DNA of 64,000 nucleotides from assembly GCF_041381155.1 (NCBI RefSeq), contig NC_091134.1, positions 53,331,944 through 53,395,943 on the forward strand, read 5' to 3'. The stretch comes from Argopecten irradians (Eukaryota; Mollusca; Bivalvia; Pectinida; Pectinidae). This document shows positions 10,019 to 22,109 of the stretch, in pieces. The stretch's first letter is position 1; the number at the start of each line of letters is the position of its first letter. Under the pieces are notes generated by a model. It ran no database searches, had not been told where the DNA came from, and worked only from the letters and a program-made list of their open reading frames with translations. A program made the translations under genes and the position numbers.

Positions 10019-13000
10019 AAGAAATTATGGTTCCCATCTTGGTTTTCTACATGATGATTTTAACTGTTTTCAGTGTTAAAAATGAAAACAATAGTACAAT
10101 TTGTAAGTGATACAAAAATGCTCTTCTACACAGAAGTCTTGTGTAAATTATTTTCTGAGTATTATCCAATACTTTTATATGTTTACTGGTATTTGTGATA
10201 TCTTTATGCAAATGAAAGACAGATTGTATCACATTCAGAGATAAATAAATGTCAGTTCAAACTGTCAGAATTGAAAAAGTCATATTGAGCATAAAATAAA
10301 TTACCGACATGTCAGGTATAACTGAAGTAAGGCAGAAAATCAAATCAAATAGAACAAGCATATAAAATTCTGTTTTAAATGAAAACTGATATTAAATCTG
10401 TTATGCAAATACTGTACTTAGGTCACTTACAAAAAGATTGTTGAAGATCATGACCCTGGCCTAGTCTGTTTGTTCTTGCTGACATCCAGTGGTCATTTTA
10501 GCTGACAATGCAAGTTAAAAACATTGGAGTTGAGATGAAAAAAAAATCTTTCAATGGTTTTGCATATGATCCCTGTCACCCCTAGATATTTACCATCATT
10601 TCAAAGGAAGTTAATAAACTTTTTTCTGTTAGTCCACCTTCCAATTGCATTGATACCTTCATTTGTTTTAGTGTTAATACTTCACTGCATAATGTACAAT
10701 GCACTGTGCTTAGGCCAAATATTGTAAAATATTTAAAGGTCTATATGATTAAGGCCCTTTTTGATCCCAAAATCCATCAGTTTTTAAAGAAAATGTTAAG
10801 AAATTAAGTTGTGGTTATTGTAATATTTAGTACATTGTATATGCCTGATTCAGTAATTAATGGAATTTTTCTAATTTTGCAGCATCAGAAATAGGCTTAG
10901 AAACAGTAGTTTACAATCTTGATCAAACTGAATTTTTACTGAGAATAATATAAAGACACTTAAGATGCATATTTTGGAGAAATATAAACTTTGATAAAGA
11001 ATGTAAAAGTAGGCTTTAGTATCATGAAAATCGTAAAAAAAATATTTTTTTAATGATTTTCATCCCCAAATTATGGCCAAAATTATCAAAATTTCCACAT
11101 TTTCATGTTTTATGCATGTTTAGGATGGTTAGTTGGTTCCCATGCATAGTAAATGCAGCTACACTGATACACAACTATCATATTACTGTATCAAGGATGT
11201 ACAGTGTACTCGATATTTGGAATTCAACACCTTGATCACTAAACAACAGGTTTGAACGACAGATTTATATTTATATATTTATAGGGGCCAAAAAATCATA
11301 CGTAGTCCTTCATATGCCAAGGTGAGGCCAACAATATGTTACCTTTAAAACGTGTCAAGGGGTTAAACAATTTCTTATTTAGTGTTATTTATTTTCTACC
11401 GGTATGTTAAATCATTTATTTTCACTGTGATAGGGCACTGATTCTATATGTGATAGGGCACTGATTCTATGTTTTAAAGACTAGTCAAGGTAGAGATTAT
11501 TAGATTTCCTATTGTCTTTCTTAATTAATGTTAACTTATCTTTCTACTGTTACAGAAAGGAATGAAGATCTTTATCTAAAATCATTGTGATTAGAGTTAA
11601 GTTTTAGTGTACAAAACATATTTTTGGCGAGGGTTACCTCGCCATTGAGATCGTGGTTGCAAAATTCTCTCACAGTCAATTTCCTCAATATGATTGGCTA
11701 AGAACTTGCTCGCAGATACTAGCGCTCCTAGAGGCAGTGTATTCAACAACTTTGATTTTACCGGGAATTTTAAATAGCAAATTTTGAGTATGAAAGTTAC
11801 TGAAATAAGCGTATCTGTAATGTTGAAATAGGAATAGTAGATAACTGCTTTCATATCCTTACCATATACATCGTCCAAATGATCTTAGATTGGAAAATTT
11901 TCACTTGAATTGTGTACAATGTATCTAGACTTTTCGTCCTGAAAATGTTGTTTTCAATACATGAAGACGTTTCGTCCCGAAAATGCTTCGCTTCGCCCCA
12001 CGCGTTTAGTCCCTACTAGTGACAATTATCCCGCAACGGAAAAAATGAAATCTATATTTCACCTCAAACATTAAAATTGTTACAATAATGATTTTTGCAC
12101 TTTGAATCACATTAGTTCGGGAGCAAATATATTTCAGGACGATATGGAGATTTGTTTATCACGGCTGCGTTATGCCACATGTACGTGTAAATCCACAATG
12201 GAAGAAAGACAACTCTAACAAAATTTTGGACAAACTTGGACTACCGATAAAATAGCACGTGACAGACGGTGAACATTTTGTAAATGTCCAAGGTGGCGTA
12301 ATCTTTAAACTAACGGCAGTTAATAAGGTATGAATGTTTACCACATCCATTATTATCGATAATTTTATAAGCACATGTATAAATATCAGATTATATTTAT
12401 ATACTAAAGCACGTTCAGAGATTACCACTAAACCATACTTTTAAAACATTTTAGTTATTTTCACCACAAGAGCTTGACGTTCTGATCATATACATACAGC
12501 ATATTCATTAAACTAGATAATACGAAGTATAAATTTTTGGCCGAATGACATAAATCATATGTGGAATGTTCATATAACTCGAAGTGATATTTTTTGGACT
12601 ACTAGATCGACGAAAATGCCGATTTCTTCTTCATAATTCTTCCGTAAAACGGCACTTAAAAAGCTGTTTCAATCTGTAACAAATGTAGAGAAAACTGTTA
12701 ATTGTTTAGCAATTATCCTGAGTTATATTTTACCAACAAGCATCAGAGATTAGCAATTAAAACTTACATAAACATATTCCCGACTCTCACTTGCATTGTG
12801 TGATCACTCGAGCGGAACTAATCTCTAACACCTGGCACAGTCTTACAAATGCCCACATGATCACTGTTTTTAGTGCGATTACATCTTAGGGTGTGAACAA
12901 TGTTAGTTTTTTTTAACTTTTTACTCAACAAAATAGACTTTGCGCACCATCATTTTCTGTATAACTTATTAATTTACCACTGTACCCATGCATACGTGTG

Positions 13001-13523
13001 TATTTATACTTCTTTGTGCACATTATATAACAACGGCTATAGACTGTATATTACAATCAATTTATGAAGGACAAAACTCTTACATGTAAGAACAGGAGGA
13101 CTGAAGAACAGCGGGAATTAAACTTCAATAATATTTCCTCTATGCTGGTATTGCTATTTATGATTAAAATGTTTAATTATATGATATTAACCTTTTCAGT
13201 AATTACTCTGTTAATACATTTATTGTTTCCTTATGTTTTACAGAATGTCAGCATGCATGTATCATTTCAACTGAAAACAGCCTAGGAGAAGAATTGTGTG
13301 AACAAAAAGAAGTAATTTTCAACTGTGGAAGCTTAATATTGTAATGATTTTCAATCCGAAAATAATTACTATCATCATCTTCAAATTCCTAATTCTGAAT
13401 TTAACTGTAATATGATTTAAGCATATACCTGATATTTGTTAATATTCTATGACATGTACATGCTTGAAATGAAATGAATAAATAAAAGATTATTTAAATT
13501 TAAAACACAATATGACATTAGCT
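10019..13523. other. AT-rich non-coding stretch
   Basis: No gene is recognisable on either strand. I see only a 24-bp tandem duplication (TGATAGGGCACTGATTCTAT, near 11430-11475) and a short palindrome (GGCGAGGGTTACCTCGCC) at 11626. Confidence 0.6.
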
Positions 13524-13690
13524 GTTAATACTTTTTGTCAAAAAACATATTAAGCTTATCGTTCATAACACACTCGTCATCACCTTCGAGACAATTTAAT
13601 GAAAATCAATTAAACATTATTTGTATAACACAGGTCGTCTTATGTTTTCCCCGCCTTGACTATCAATGTTCCCTGATCACTCTGAAAGTA
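13524..13690 (+). repeat. Decayed internal copy of the TTAA MITE at 17473
   Basis: Shares the ordered words GTTAATACT, CATCACCTTC, CAATTT and GTCTTATGTTT with positions 17568-17650. The ends are lost. Confidence 0.45.
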
Positions 13691-13851
13691 TTGATTTTAC
13701 CTTTTTCTTGGTCACCACATGAACTGCCTTTAAATCAATCACACCAATGAAACATACATTTACTGCATTCATTATAACACTGTAAGGCAATTCTGCAAGA
13801 TCAGCGAACATTATTGATTTACCTTGAATATCTACATGCATGGTACCATAT

Positions 13852-14145
13852 GTAACAGGAGAGGAGAAAATGTAGCGGCAAGACCGGGATTCGATCCCGG
13901 GACTCTCCGAACACTAGCTGAGTGCTCTAGTCACAGCTCTACCGACTGAACTACCTGGTCATCGATAATCGACCCAGTCCAGTCCCGCTATACTCCTCCC
14001 TCTTTTTTTGAATACATACGAGACCCTTTCAAACACCACAACCGTTGGTTATTTAGTTGGGTGCCAATTCTGTAACAGGAGAGAAGAAAATGTAGCTCTT
14101 CTGACTGAGCTACCTGATCGCCGATAATCAACCCAGTCTGATCCC
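13852..14145 (-). mobile_element. tRNA-derived SINE, one copy plus a partial copy
   Basis: On the minus strand, 13875-13960 reads as a tRNA-like promoter: A box TAGTTCAGTCGGTAGAGC and B box GGGATCGAATCCC. The acceptor arms do not pair, so it is not a working tRNA gene. A second partial copy (14070-14145) repeats the flank TGTAACAGGAGAGAAGAAAATGTAG and part of the A-box side. Such a structure is transcribed by RNA polymerase III and moved by LINE machinery. Confidence 0.65.
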
Positions 14146-14789
14146 GCAACAAATATTTATCTGGTTATTTTATCTCCCTTCCTTTTTTCAATCTACCTTT
14201 ATGACTTGGAATCTTACCTGGTGGAAAAGAATATTTTGTCTTACAAATCTTGACAAATTATGCACACTGTGATTGTTGCAAGCTAAACTACGTATCCGCT
14301 AGCTGGTTGCTGTTGATTGTTAATGATCTCAAACACACTAATTACTTATTGTGCCAATTTAAGTAAATATATTCTTCTCTTTTCAAATATTCCTGATTAC
14401 TATTCATGTGTAATATCTCAAAAAATTGACATGTGCAAGGAGTACGGCGGACCAGACCGCCAATGTTTTGGACATCTGCTAGATATTTCAGTTTCAGGTT
14501 ACGGTGACCAATAAAAGAAAACAAACACAATGCGGTTTTCATATGTTATTTCTTCTAAATACAACACTTTTTGTGCAAGTTGTCAAGCATTTATGGGGAA
14601 TATTTTGCATTGAAATTGTCACCTTCATACATCGGTTTTGGGACTCCCTGGACATTGTTTTCCCCATTTTGTTGATGCGCAAAATATACTGATAGTAGAT
14701 TTTTTAAGCATTTTCAGCCCTAAAAATTACCTGCGCAAAATTAAACCAGTTTTTACGGTATATGATATTGGAATGTATCCCAAACTTTT
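14146..14789. other. No feature seen
   Basis: AT-rich sequence before the LINE remnant. It may include older LINE sequence that I cannot recognise. Confidence 0.5.
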
Positions 14790-15560
14790 TATCATACTAT
14801 TTGCCAATAACACTGTTATGATATCAGAAATATCTGATGGTCTACAACAAGTGTTACATGAATTTTAACAATATTGCATAACATGGAAATTAGAACTTAA
14901 TATCAGAAAGATAAAAATTGTGATATTCTCAAGACGTAAATCGGTACCACAACACCAGTTGATGTTATGGGAATACAAAATTAGATTTATAAGAATTGTT
15001 TACATATCTAGGTACAGACAATAATGTTAGTGGTAGCGTTTTTAAAGAAAGGGGAAAAACCTGCTGAACAAACAATTAAATCGGTGTTTGCTGTTTATAA
15101 GAAATAAAGGAATGTATCTCTTCCTGTTCATCTTAAACTGAAAATATTTGATTCACTTGTAATGACAGTTTTATTTTACTCATCAGAGGTATGGGGATTT
15201 GAAAATAAAAAATGTTGTAGAAAAATTCATTTGTAATTTTGTAAAACGATCCTGAAGTTAAGAAAGTGTACAAACAATTTCATGGTCTATGGTGAGCTAA
15301 CAAGTTATCCGGTTTGAATTGAAGTTCGGATACAATGTATATCAATCAACTTGCTGTTTTACAAAAGAATAATTACAAACTTGTTAAAAGTATACCAATT
15401 GACCAATTTATTCAAAAATCACATGGTGATATTGATAAGTCTTCTAGAGGACAGACATATTCTATATTTAAAGGGACAATTCAGTCTATGAGAACGTTAA
15501 AATTTGTCTTTCTCTGCTGCAAAACAATACATGTTAACTGATACTGTGGTCCCAGGAACT
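14790..15560 (+). pseudogene. Decayed LINE reverse transcriptase
   Basis: In frame around 14790-14940 the sequence reads like the RT palm: ILFANNTVMISE, where YADDT is expected, then a stop, then WKLELNIRKIKIVIFS. Further on, LKIFDSL and SSEVWGFEN (about 15130-15210) match the thumb region of LINE RTs. Both catalytic Asp residues are Asn, and there are stops and frameshifts. This differs from the LINE at 42-46 kb. Confidence 0.6.
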
Positions 15561-15959
15561 TGATGACAATAGTCATTAAGAATGGATATTTTCATTAACA
15601 TCAAATTAACAAGGAAAATGCTAAAGGTGTTATAAAATCATTTGACATATAACATCATAGGAAATATTAGAATGGGCTTCCAAGATTTTAGTATGTGTCT
15701 CTTATTTTACACTTTGGTGTCCAAGGAATCCTCAAAAGTCCAAACTGGAAGGAACACCAGCCAAATTTATTTCTTATTGTACAAAACTACAGTAGTATTG
15801 ACCTTAGAAATATATTCCTCCTAATATCGAGACCGAGCCATTTAGTACTTTCAGTACTTTGATTAGAATTTTAAAATTTACATATAATGGTTTATTGTAA
15901 TGTAAGTGCTACTTTTTGAATTAAGAATTTGTTGAATACTTAACATTTTTAAAATATCT

Positions 15960-17190
15960 GTGTATAAACTACAGAAGGGATTTTGTTCAAACTTCACATG
16001 GAGGGTACCCTTGGTCCCTAGTTGTGCCATACAGATTTTGAGGCTGATCGGAAAAACAAGATGGCCGCCAGGCAGCCATATTTGATTTTGGCAGTTGAAG
16101 TTTGTTATCAATATTTCTTGAGAACTACTGAAGGAATTTTGTTCAAACTTCACATGGAGGTTACCCTTGGTCCCTAGTTGTGCCATACAGATTTTGAGGC
16201 TGATCGGAAAAACAAGATGGCCGCCAGGCAGCCATCTTTGATTTTGGCAGTTGTTATCGATATTTCTTGAGAACTGCTGAAGGAATTTTGTTCAAACTTC
16301 ACATGGAGGTTACCCTTGGTCCCTAGTTGTGCCATACAGATTTTGAGGCTGATCGGAAAAACAAGATGGCCGCCAGGCAGCCATCTTTGATTTTGGCAGT
16401 TGAAGTTTGTTATCGATATTTCTTGAGAACTGCTGAAGGGATTTTGTTCAAACTTCACATGGAGGGTACCCTTGGTCCCTAGTTGTGCCATACAGATTTT
16501 GAGGCTGATCGGAAAAACAAGATGGCCGCCAGGCCGCCATCTTGGATTTTGATAGTTAAAATTTGTTATCGCTATTTCTCAGATAGTACTGAAGGGATCT
16601 GTCTCAAATTTCATATGTAAGTTCCCCTAGGGACCTAGTTGTGCATATTGCATTTTGGGACCGATCGCTCAACAAGATGGCCACCAGGCAGCCATCTTGG
16701 ATTTTGTTATTCAAAGTTTGTTATCGCTATTTCTCAGAAAGTACTGAAGGGATCTGTCTCAAAATTCATATGTAGGTTCCCCTAGGGCCCTACAGTTGTG
16801 CATATTGTGATTTGGGAACGATTGGTGAACAAGATTGCTGCCAGGCAGCCATCTTGGATTTTGATATGCAAAGTTTGGTATCGTTATTTCTCAGAAAGTA
16901 TTGAATGGATCTTTCTCAAATTTCACATGTAGGTTCCCCTAGGGCCCTAGTTGTGCATATTGTGATTCGGGACCAATTGATCAACAAGATGGCCGCCAAG
17001 GAGTCATCTTGGATTTTGATAGTTGAAGTTTGTTACCGCTATTTCTCAAAAGGTACTGAAGCGATCTGTCTCAAATTTTATATGTAGTATGTTTGAAAAA
17101 GTTTAAAAAGTAGAGAAAAGATCCATCTTTCCTTTGTCAGATATAGATCATTTTTTGGTGGGCGCCAAGATCCCTCTGGGATCTCTTGTT
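15960..17190 (+). repeat. Helentron-like family II, core repeats and 3' end
   Basis: About seven tandem units of 151-156 bp (landmark GATGGCCGCCAGGC at 16061, 16216, 16367, 16522, with variants to 16987). The first four are close copies and the later ones diverge. The 3' end is the hairpin AGATCCCTCTGGGATCT followed by CTTGTT. No 5' hairpin is seen. The long minus-strand frames here arise from the repeat. Confidence 0.65.
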
Positions 17191-17472
17191 AAGCACTCTG
17201 AACGACGCTTATTGGGTCATGCAAATTTTTATATACATGTACATATCTGTTCGATGGAAAGATTTGTCTACAATGATCTGTGTATATACTCGTCCATCAT
17301 GCATATAATAAACATTGTTAAGATTATGACTTGGGTATTTTTTCTCACTGTTTCATTTAACTAGTATAGGGCCCGATGTTCAAAGATGCTTAATCACAAT
17401 TCAACGACAATTTTCAAAGCAAGATAAAATAATTTTTGGTAATACAAATTTTACATTTAATAAGATTCTTAA

Positions 17473-17858
17473 AGGCCCACTACCTTTCCCAAACGGCTTT
17501 TAATTTTAAAAATGGGAATGTAAAACGAGATAGATAATTTTGTAGAGTCGCAAAAGTTATTAACTTACCGTTAATACTACACGTATCATCACCTTCTGAA
17601 CAATTTGATTAAAATAAATAAAATGTTAATTTTCGTCTTATGTTTCCCGCCGTCGTCCTAAATACCGTGCGGTAGTTGATTATCACTTCGTTAGACGGCA
17701 AAACAGCGAAATGACTCTCCACTGTTATCATATATTACGCAGGAAATCTTGCATATGTTTGGTGTTGTAACCTTATCTTAGGCCATCGGTACATATTTTC
17801 TGATGTTATTATTTTTTAAAGAAACCTTTATGGTTTGCTCCGGAAAGGTAGTGGGCCT
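17473..17858. mobile_element. TTAA-flanked MITE with AGGCCCACTACC termini
   Basis: Inverted ends AGGCCCACTACCTTTCC / GGAAAGGTAGTGGGCCT enclose 386 bp with no coding frame and are flanked on both sides by TTAA (17469-17472, 17859-17862). TTAA targets are typical of piggyBac-like transposons; the family assignment is inference. Confidence 0.7.
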
Positions 17859-17862
17859 TTAA

Positions 17863-18899
17863 AAAAAACTCGACTGTTTTCTTACTTGCTGATTTTAGGG
17901 AAGAGATAATCACACATTTTGCAGCAAAAGAGAAAATGAAAATTTCAGTAATCGTGTGACTTTTGAACAACCGGGCCCAGTACTTGATACATACATATCA
18001 ATTATAAATACTATACAGTTATTGAATGGCTATGGGGGAGACATAAATTATTTCCCGAGGCGAAGTTAAGTTGGTCTTGGACTTAGCTAAAGATTGCATG
18101 AAATGATCCTCACATGAATCCGACTTTTCAGGTTGATCCGAAATCAAAGTGTACTTTAGTTGACACTTGTCTGACATGGTCATGTCCAAGGCAGGACACC
18201 ACAGTCGCTATCATGAAAAACACATTTTGAAATGAAACATGCCTGAAATGGTCCCGACAATGGGGCCGACATGGTTTCAAATAGGTGTTATATTTTTGGG
18301 TTGATATGGAATCCAAGATCAGGTACCATGACAGCCAACTTGAAAACAAATTTTTAATTTCTACGGAGGTTTTATCAGTGAAATTAATCTGAAACATATC
18401 TGATAATATCCTGACACAGTCTTGGACCTCGTATTTCAATTTGACAATAAATATTTTATTTCCAAACAAAAACTTCGTTTAGAAGTGATGTACACATCGC
18501 ATGTGTATCTTGACACGATTTGCTCAAGATAATTCATTCTAGAGTAGCATAGGCGATCTTGTCTGGGGTAGATTAGGTCATACATGTAATGACTGGTATA
18601 AAGCATTGTCTTAAACCCTAGTAGAAATGGCCATTCCAATATAGCGGATCCGTAGCCGGGCTGTGGCTGGTACGTACGTCTGTGGATAACTCATGTCAGA
18701 TAAGATCTGCAAGTGATGTAATATACATTTCGAATTTTTTTAATCTCAAAATACAACTAAAAAAATAGTAGCATAAAAAGAAATAAAATAATTCACGGTG
18801 ATATCGGAGAAGAAACTGTTTCAAGAAATTAGGTCAAAGTTTGGACTGTTTTCCGTGGCATACGTATGCTGACGATGACATGCATGCATTGGGATTTGT
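17863..18899. other. No feature seen
   Basis: No gene or repeat end is recognisable. It separates the TTAA MITE from the next family II fragment. Confidence 0.5.
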
Positions 18900-19252
18900 A
18901 AGCATTTTTAGCCTACCATTGCATTTGGGGACCAATAGGTCAACAAGATGGCCACAAGGCAGCAATCTTGGATTCTGATAGTTAAATGATTGTTATCGCT
19001 ATTTCTCAGAAAGTACTGAAGGGATCATTCTCAGATTTCATATGTAGGATCATCTAGGGCCCTGGTTATACATACTGTATTTTGGGACCAATAGGTCAAC
19101 AAGATGACCGCCAGGCAGCTATCTTGGATTTTGGTTGTTAAAGTTTGAAAAGTAGAGAAAATATCCATCTGACAATTGTCAGACCTAGATCAGTCTTTGG
19201 TGGGCGGATCAGTCTTTGGTGGGCGCCAAGATTCCTCTGGGATCTCTTGTTT
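18900..19252 (+). repeat. Helentron-like family II, short copy
   Basis: Two diverged 155-bp core units (AAGATGGCCACAAGG, AAGATGACCGCCAGG), then a doubled GATCAGTCTTTGGTGGGCG and the 3' hairpin with CTCTGGGATCTCTTGTT. Confidence 0.6.
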
Positions 19253-21040
19253 TAGAATTGATTTGCAGACGGGTTTTTAGAGGATTTTGCAGGGAAGGAA
19301 AAATAGATTTAGTAACATGAAGGTATGAGAGAAAAGTTCCCTTTCATATGCGGATAGGAATGCGGATAGGAATGATAGAGACATTCTACAAACAGGATCA
19401 CAAACTATTCTAATCCCTCGGGTATTACTATTACTACATTTTGTGACCCTCAGTTAGACCATATCTGTTGCAGACTGGTAGATATTACAGACCGAAATAT
19501 TGTTTGGCTTTGGGAAGGATTTGTTCGATATTAATTGCGCCATGGAAGGATTTGATAATTATGTAACAAAGGAATTATCCATATTATGAATGTCACGACA
19601 AAACCCTGACAAAACAGACTGCCATTACCATCGGACCAAGGAGAACAGTACAAGGGAAGTAAAAGTAATTAAAAGTACATACCATAAAAGAAAACGGCTT
19701 TACACCTCAGGCCACCACTCGATGTTTTAATATCATAAGTTATTGATAAATTTTTAATTTTTGTTTCGAAAACGTGATGGACCTTTAATACATCCTGAAC
19801 AGTTCAAAAGCGGAGTTGTTAAAGGAGAGCCCAAGATGCAGGAATGGTCCTAACGCGACGAGCCTTCACCCTGCATTTCACCCGTGATTGTCATCAACTA
19901 GCCATGGCCAGTCGTGGTCATTTGACATTGCATCTGTCCAACCGAAGCTCGACTGGGAGGAAGAAGTTACCCCGTTGGCCCAGTTTAATGGGTAATCAGA
20001 CTCTAGTATCCACTGGTTTAATCAAGGTGAAATCTGAGAGCCCGACAGGTACAGGACAATTGCAACATATCGCCTTCAAATCCAGCAGGCCAAGGGTCGG
20101 CTAGTAGCCAAGAAGATAGAATCAGTGATGAGGCAACCTACTGTAGTTCTCTGTTCCAACGGAAGGAAGACCGAACAGAGGTACATATCTTTGTCTTTGA
20201 AGAAAGTGTATGCTATGGTGCTGGCTTAAATAGTACTTAGAAATTATCGGACTAATATGTACGGAACACTGAATATACTGGAGTGTGAAGCGACAAGTCT
20301 GTTAGGGTGATGATTTCAATCTGACCACATATGTATGGACAATGTAATTGGGCATGGAACGACGGCTGTCATTTACAAGGTTGGAGGAAGGTTGTTAGAA
20401 TCACTTCAACAAACTACATAGTAATAAGTTAATTTAAGAAAATTATTTTAAGTTATGAATTCTTACTAAACCCTTTTTCTGATAGTCAGCATATGTAAGT
20501 GGAATGATTTAGGATACAATGGGGACTAATGGTGCCAAAGTGTCACATTTGAGATAGCGTAGAATACTGGAGATATCCCAGTGTTAGATACGTATACACC
20601 TCAGTAAACACTGTCTAATAGTGCTGTGGTGATGGACCATCTTTGATCATAGAGACGTGTAGAAATGGAGTCAGCAGCCTGACGACACGGGCTTTCTTTG
20701 GGTATTGTGAATTAATATTTCTTCCATCTAAACTTCATGTTAATAGAAGCAGTTGTGATACCGAACACCAACTATCGTTGTTTTGCTAGTCAGAAAGCAT
20801 TGTCGAGGAGACAACACTAAACTTAATCTCATTTATAGTATCGTTTGTCTTCGCAAGCCAAGGGAGTAGTCATATAATGTTATATCGACGTTTTGTTTTC
20901 TCAACATCAAAATAATGTATGTGTTTCGCATTTACCATAAAAAATACAACATATCAAAATGATTGTTTTACAACTTTATGCATATGTGTATTACTTTCCG
21001 ATAATGACATTATGTTAGAGATACCACATGTTTATTTCAG
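19253..21040. other. Mostly unassigned, with one hairpin-MITE remnant
   Basis: Positions 19350-19460 hold a worn relative of the hairpin at 9539. The 86-codon frame at 19844-20104 has no recognisable domain. Nothing else is supported. Confidence 0.5.
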
Positions 21041-21156
21041 CTTAATAGTGGATTAACTAAGGAGCATCATGGCAATACAATTGGGAAGACTTGAAATAAA
21101 TCCTATCAGCCCAGCCAGTGTATTGCCCTATATATTCCTTCTGGTGCCAGTGTCAG
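21041..21156 (+). CDS. Possible first coding exon of a secreted or membrane host protein
   Basis: An acceptor (TTTATTTCAG at 21040), an ATG at 21069 and a consensus donor (CAG/GTAAGT at 21157) frame a 29-codon peptide. It has a polar start and a hydrophobic C-terminal half ending PYIFLLVPVSG, as in a signal peptide cut off by a phase-1 intron. No further exon of it is visible, and a SINE and the Ngaro element follow directly. It may be chance. Confidence 0.35.
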
Positions 21157-21160
21157 GTAA

Positions 21161-21570
21161 GTGGTTTGTTTGTTTGTTTGATTAATTAAACGTCCTATTA
21201 ACAGCTATGGTCATGTAAGGACGGCCTCCCGTGTATGCGGTGTGTTGCATGTATGTGCGAGGTGCGTGTTTGGGGAGCCTGCGGTATATTCGTGTTGTGT
21301 CTTCTTGTTTGGTGGAACTGTTGCCCTTTTTATAGTGCTATATCACTGAAGCATGCCGCCGAAGACACCAAACAACACACCCCACCCGGTCACATTATAC
21401 TGACAACGAGGGAACCAGTCGTCCAAATCCCTGTATGCTGAGCGTTAAGCAGGAGAAGAAACTACCACTTTTATAGACTTTGGTGTGTCTCGGCCAGGGA
21501 ACAGAACCCAAAGCCTTTCTCACAGGGGCGAACGCTCAACTCAAGGCCAAAAGTGAGGCGGTGCTAAGGT
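21161..21570 (+). mobile_element. SINE-like dispersed repeat
   Basis: Starts in a GTTT microsatellite and contains words I associate with a common mollusc short repeat (CGTCCTATTAACAGC, GGTCATGTAAGGACG). It ends near GGGGCGAACGCTC. There is no coding capacity. The family name is not known to me; recognition rests on memory. The next 350 bp to 21920 are AT-rich without features. Confidence 0.45.
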
Positions 21571-21920
21571 AGAGATTTTGTATAAATGTACAGGTCGTCA
21601 GAGTAATGTATAGTCTTTTTAATATATTTAATATATGTATTTTCAATATATTTTCTAACATATTATTCACCTCTCTAATTGGCTATTTCTTTTCCTTCAC
21701 AAACATGAATCATATACAGTATTGTGATGACATTAGAGTGAGCATCGATATCAATATTATTAATTTTCACATTCAGTTTTTATTTCCTTTTTCATTTCAT
21801 TACATGTTCATAATTTATCATTATATTTACATAGTATATGGTATATATATTTCTTTGAAAATAAATTAAAAAAAACAACAAAAAACGTTAAATACCAGCT
21901 AAGCAAAAGTAACTAATTAT

Positions 21921-22083
21921 TAACGTTTAATTTTATATAAAATTAAACACATTTATTTTTGGGTTTGTGCAACCTGAAGTTGATGTTGTGGTAAGAGTTA
22001 ATTCCCTTGTGGGATATAGACATGCGCAAAGCATTATATTTTACCACGCGGTCGAAAAATTTTGCACAAAAGTAACAGTTTTC
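21921..22083 (+). repeat. Left A repeat (A1) of the Ngaro-like element
   Basis: 163 bp that recur at 27193-27355 and 28449-28612 (the last with one extra T). It holds a perfect 24-bp palindrome at 21925-21948 (GTTTAATTTT, ATAT, AAAATTAAAC). It ends 27 bp before the Gag ATG, so it also forms the leader. Confidence 0.9.
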
Positions 22084-22109
22084 TGGTAACAGTTTTGAAC
22101 AGTTTTAAG

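Noticed and set aside
13875..13960. tRNA gene on the minus strand
   Set aside because: A and B boxes fit but the 5' and 3' acceptor segments do not pair; better read as a SINE head.
15878..16491. Two minus-strand frames with repeated peptide MAQLGTKG
   Set aside because: Shadows of the 155-bp family II core repeat.
19844..20104. 86-codon frame with a basic start
   Set aside because: No domain, no splice sites that extend it and no partner exon; not supported as a gene.
22062..22109. Upstream TTG start for the Ngaro Gag
   Set aside because: Lies inside the A repeat and is non-AUG; the ATG at 22110 follows the repeat directly and starts the basic domain.
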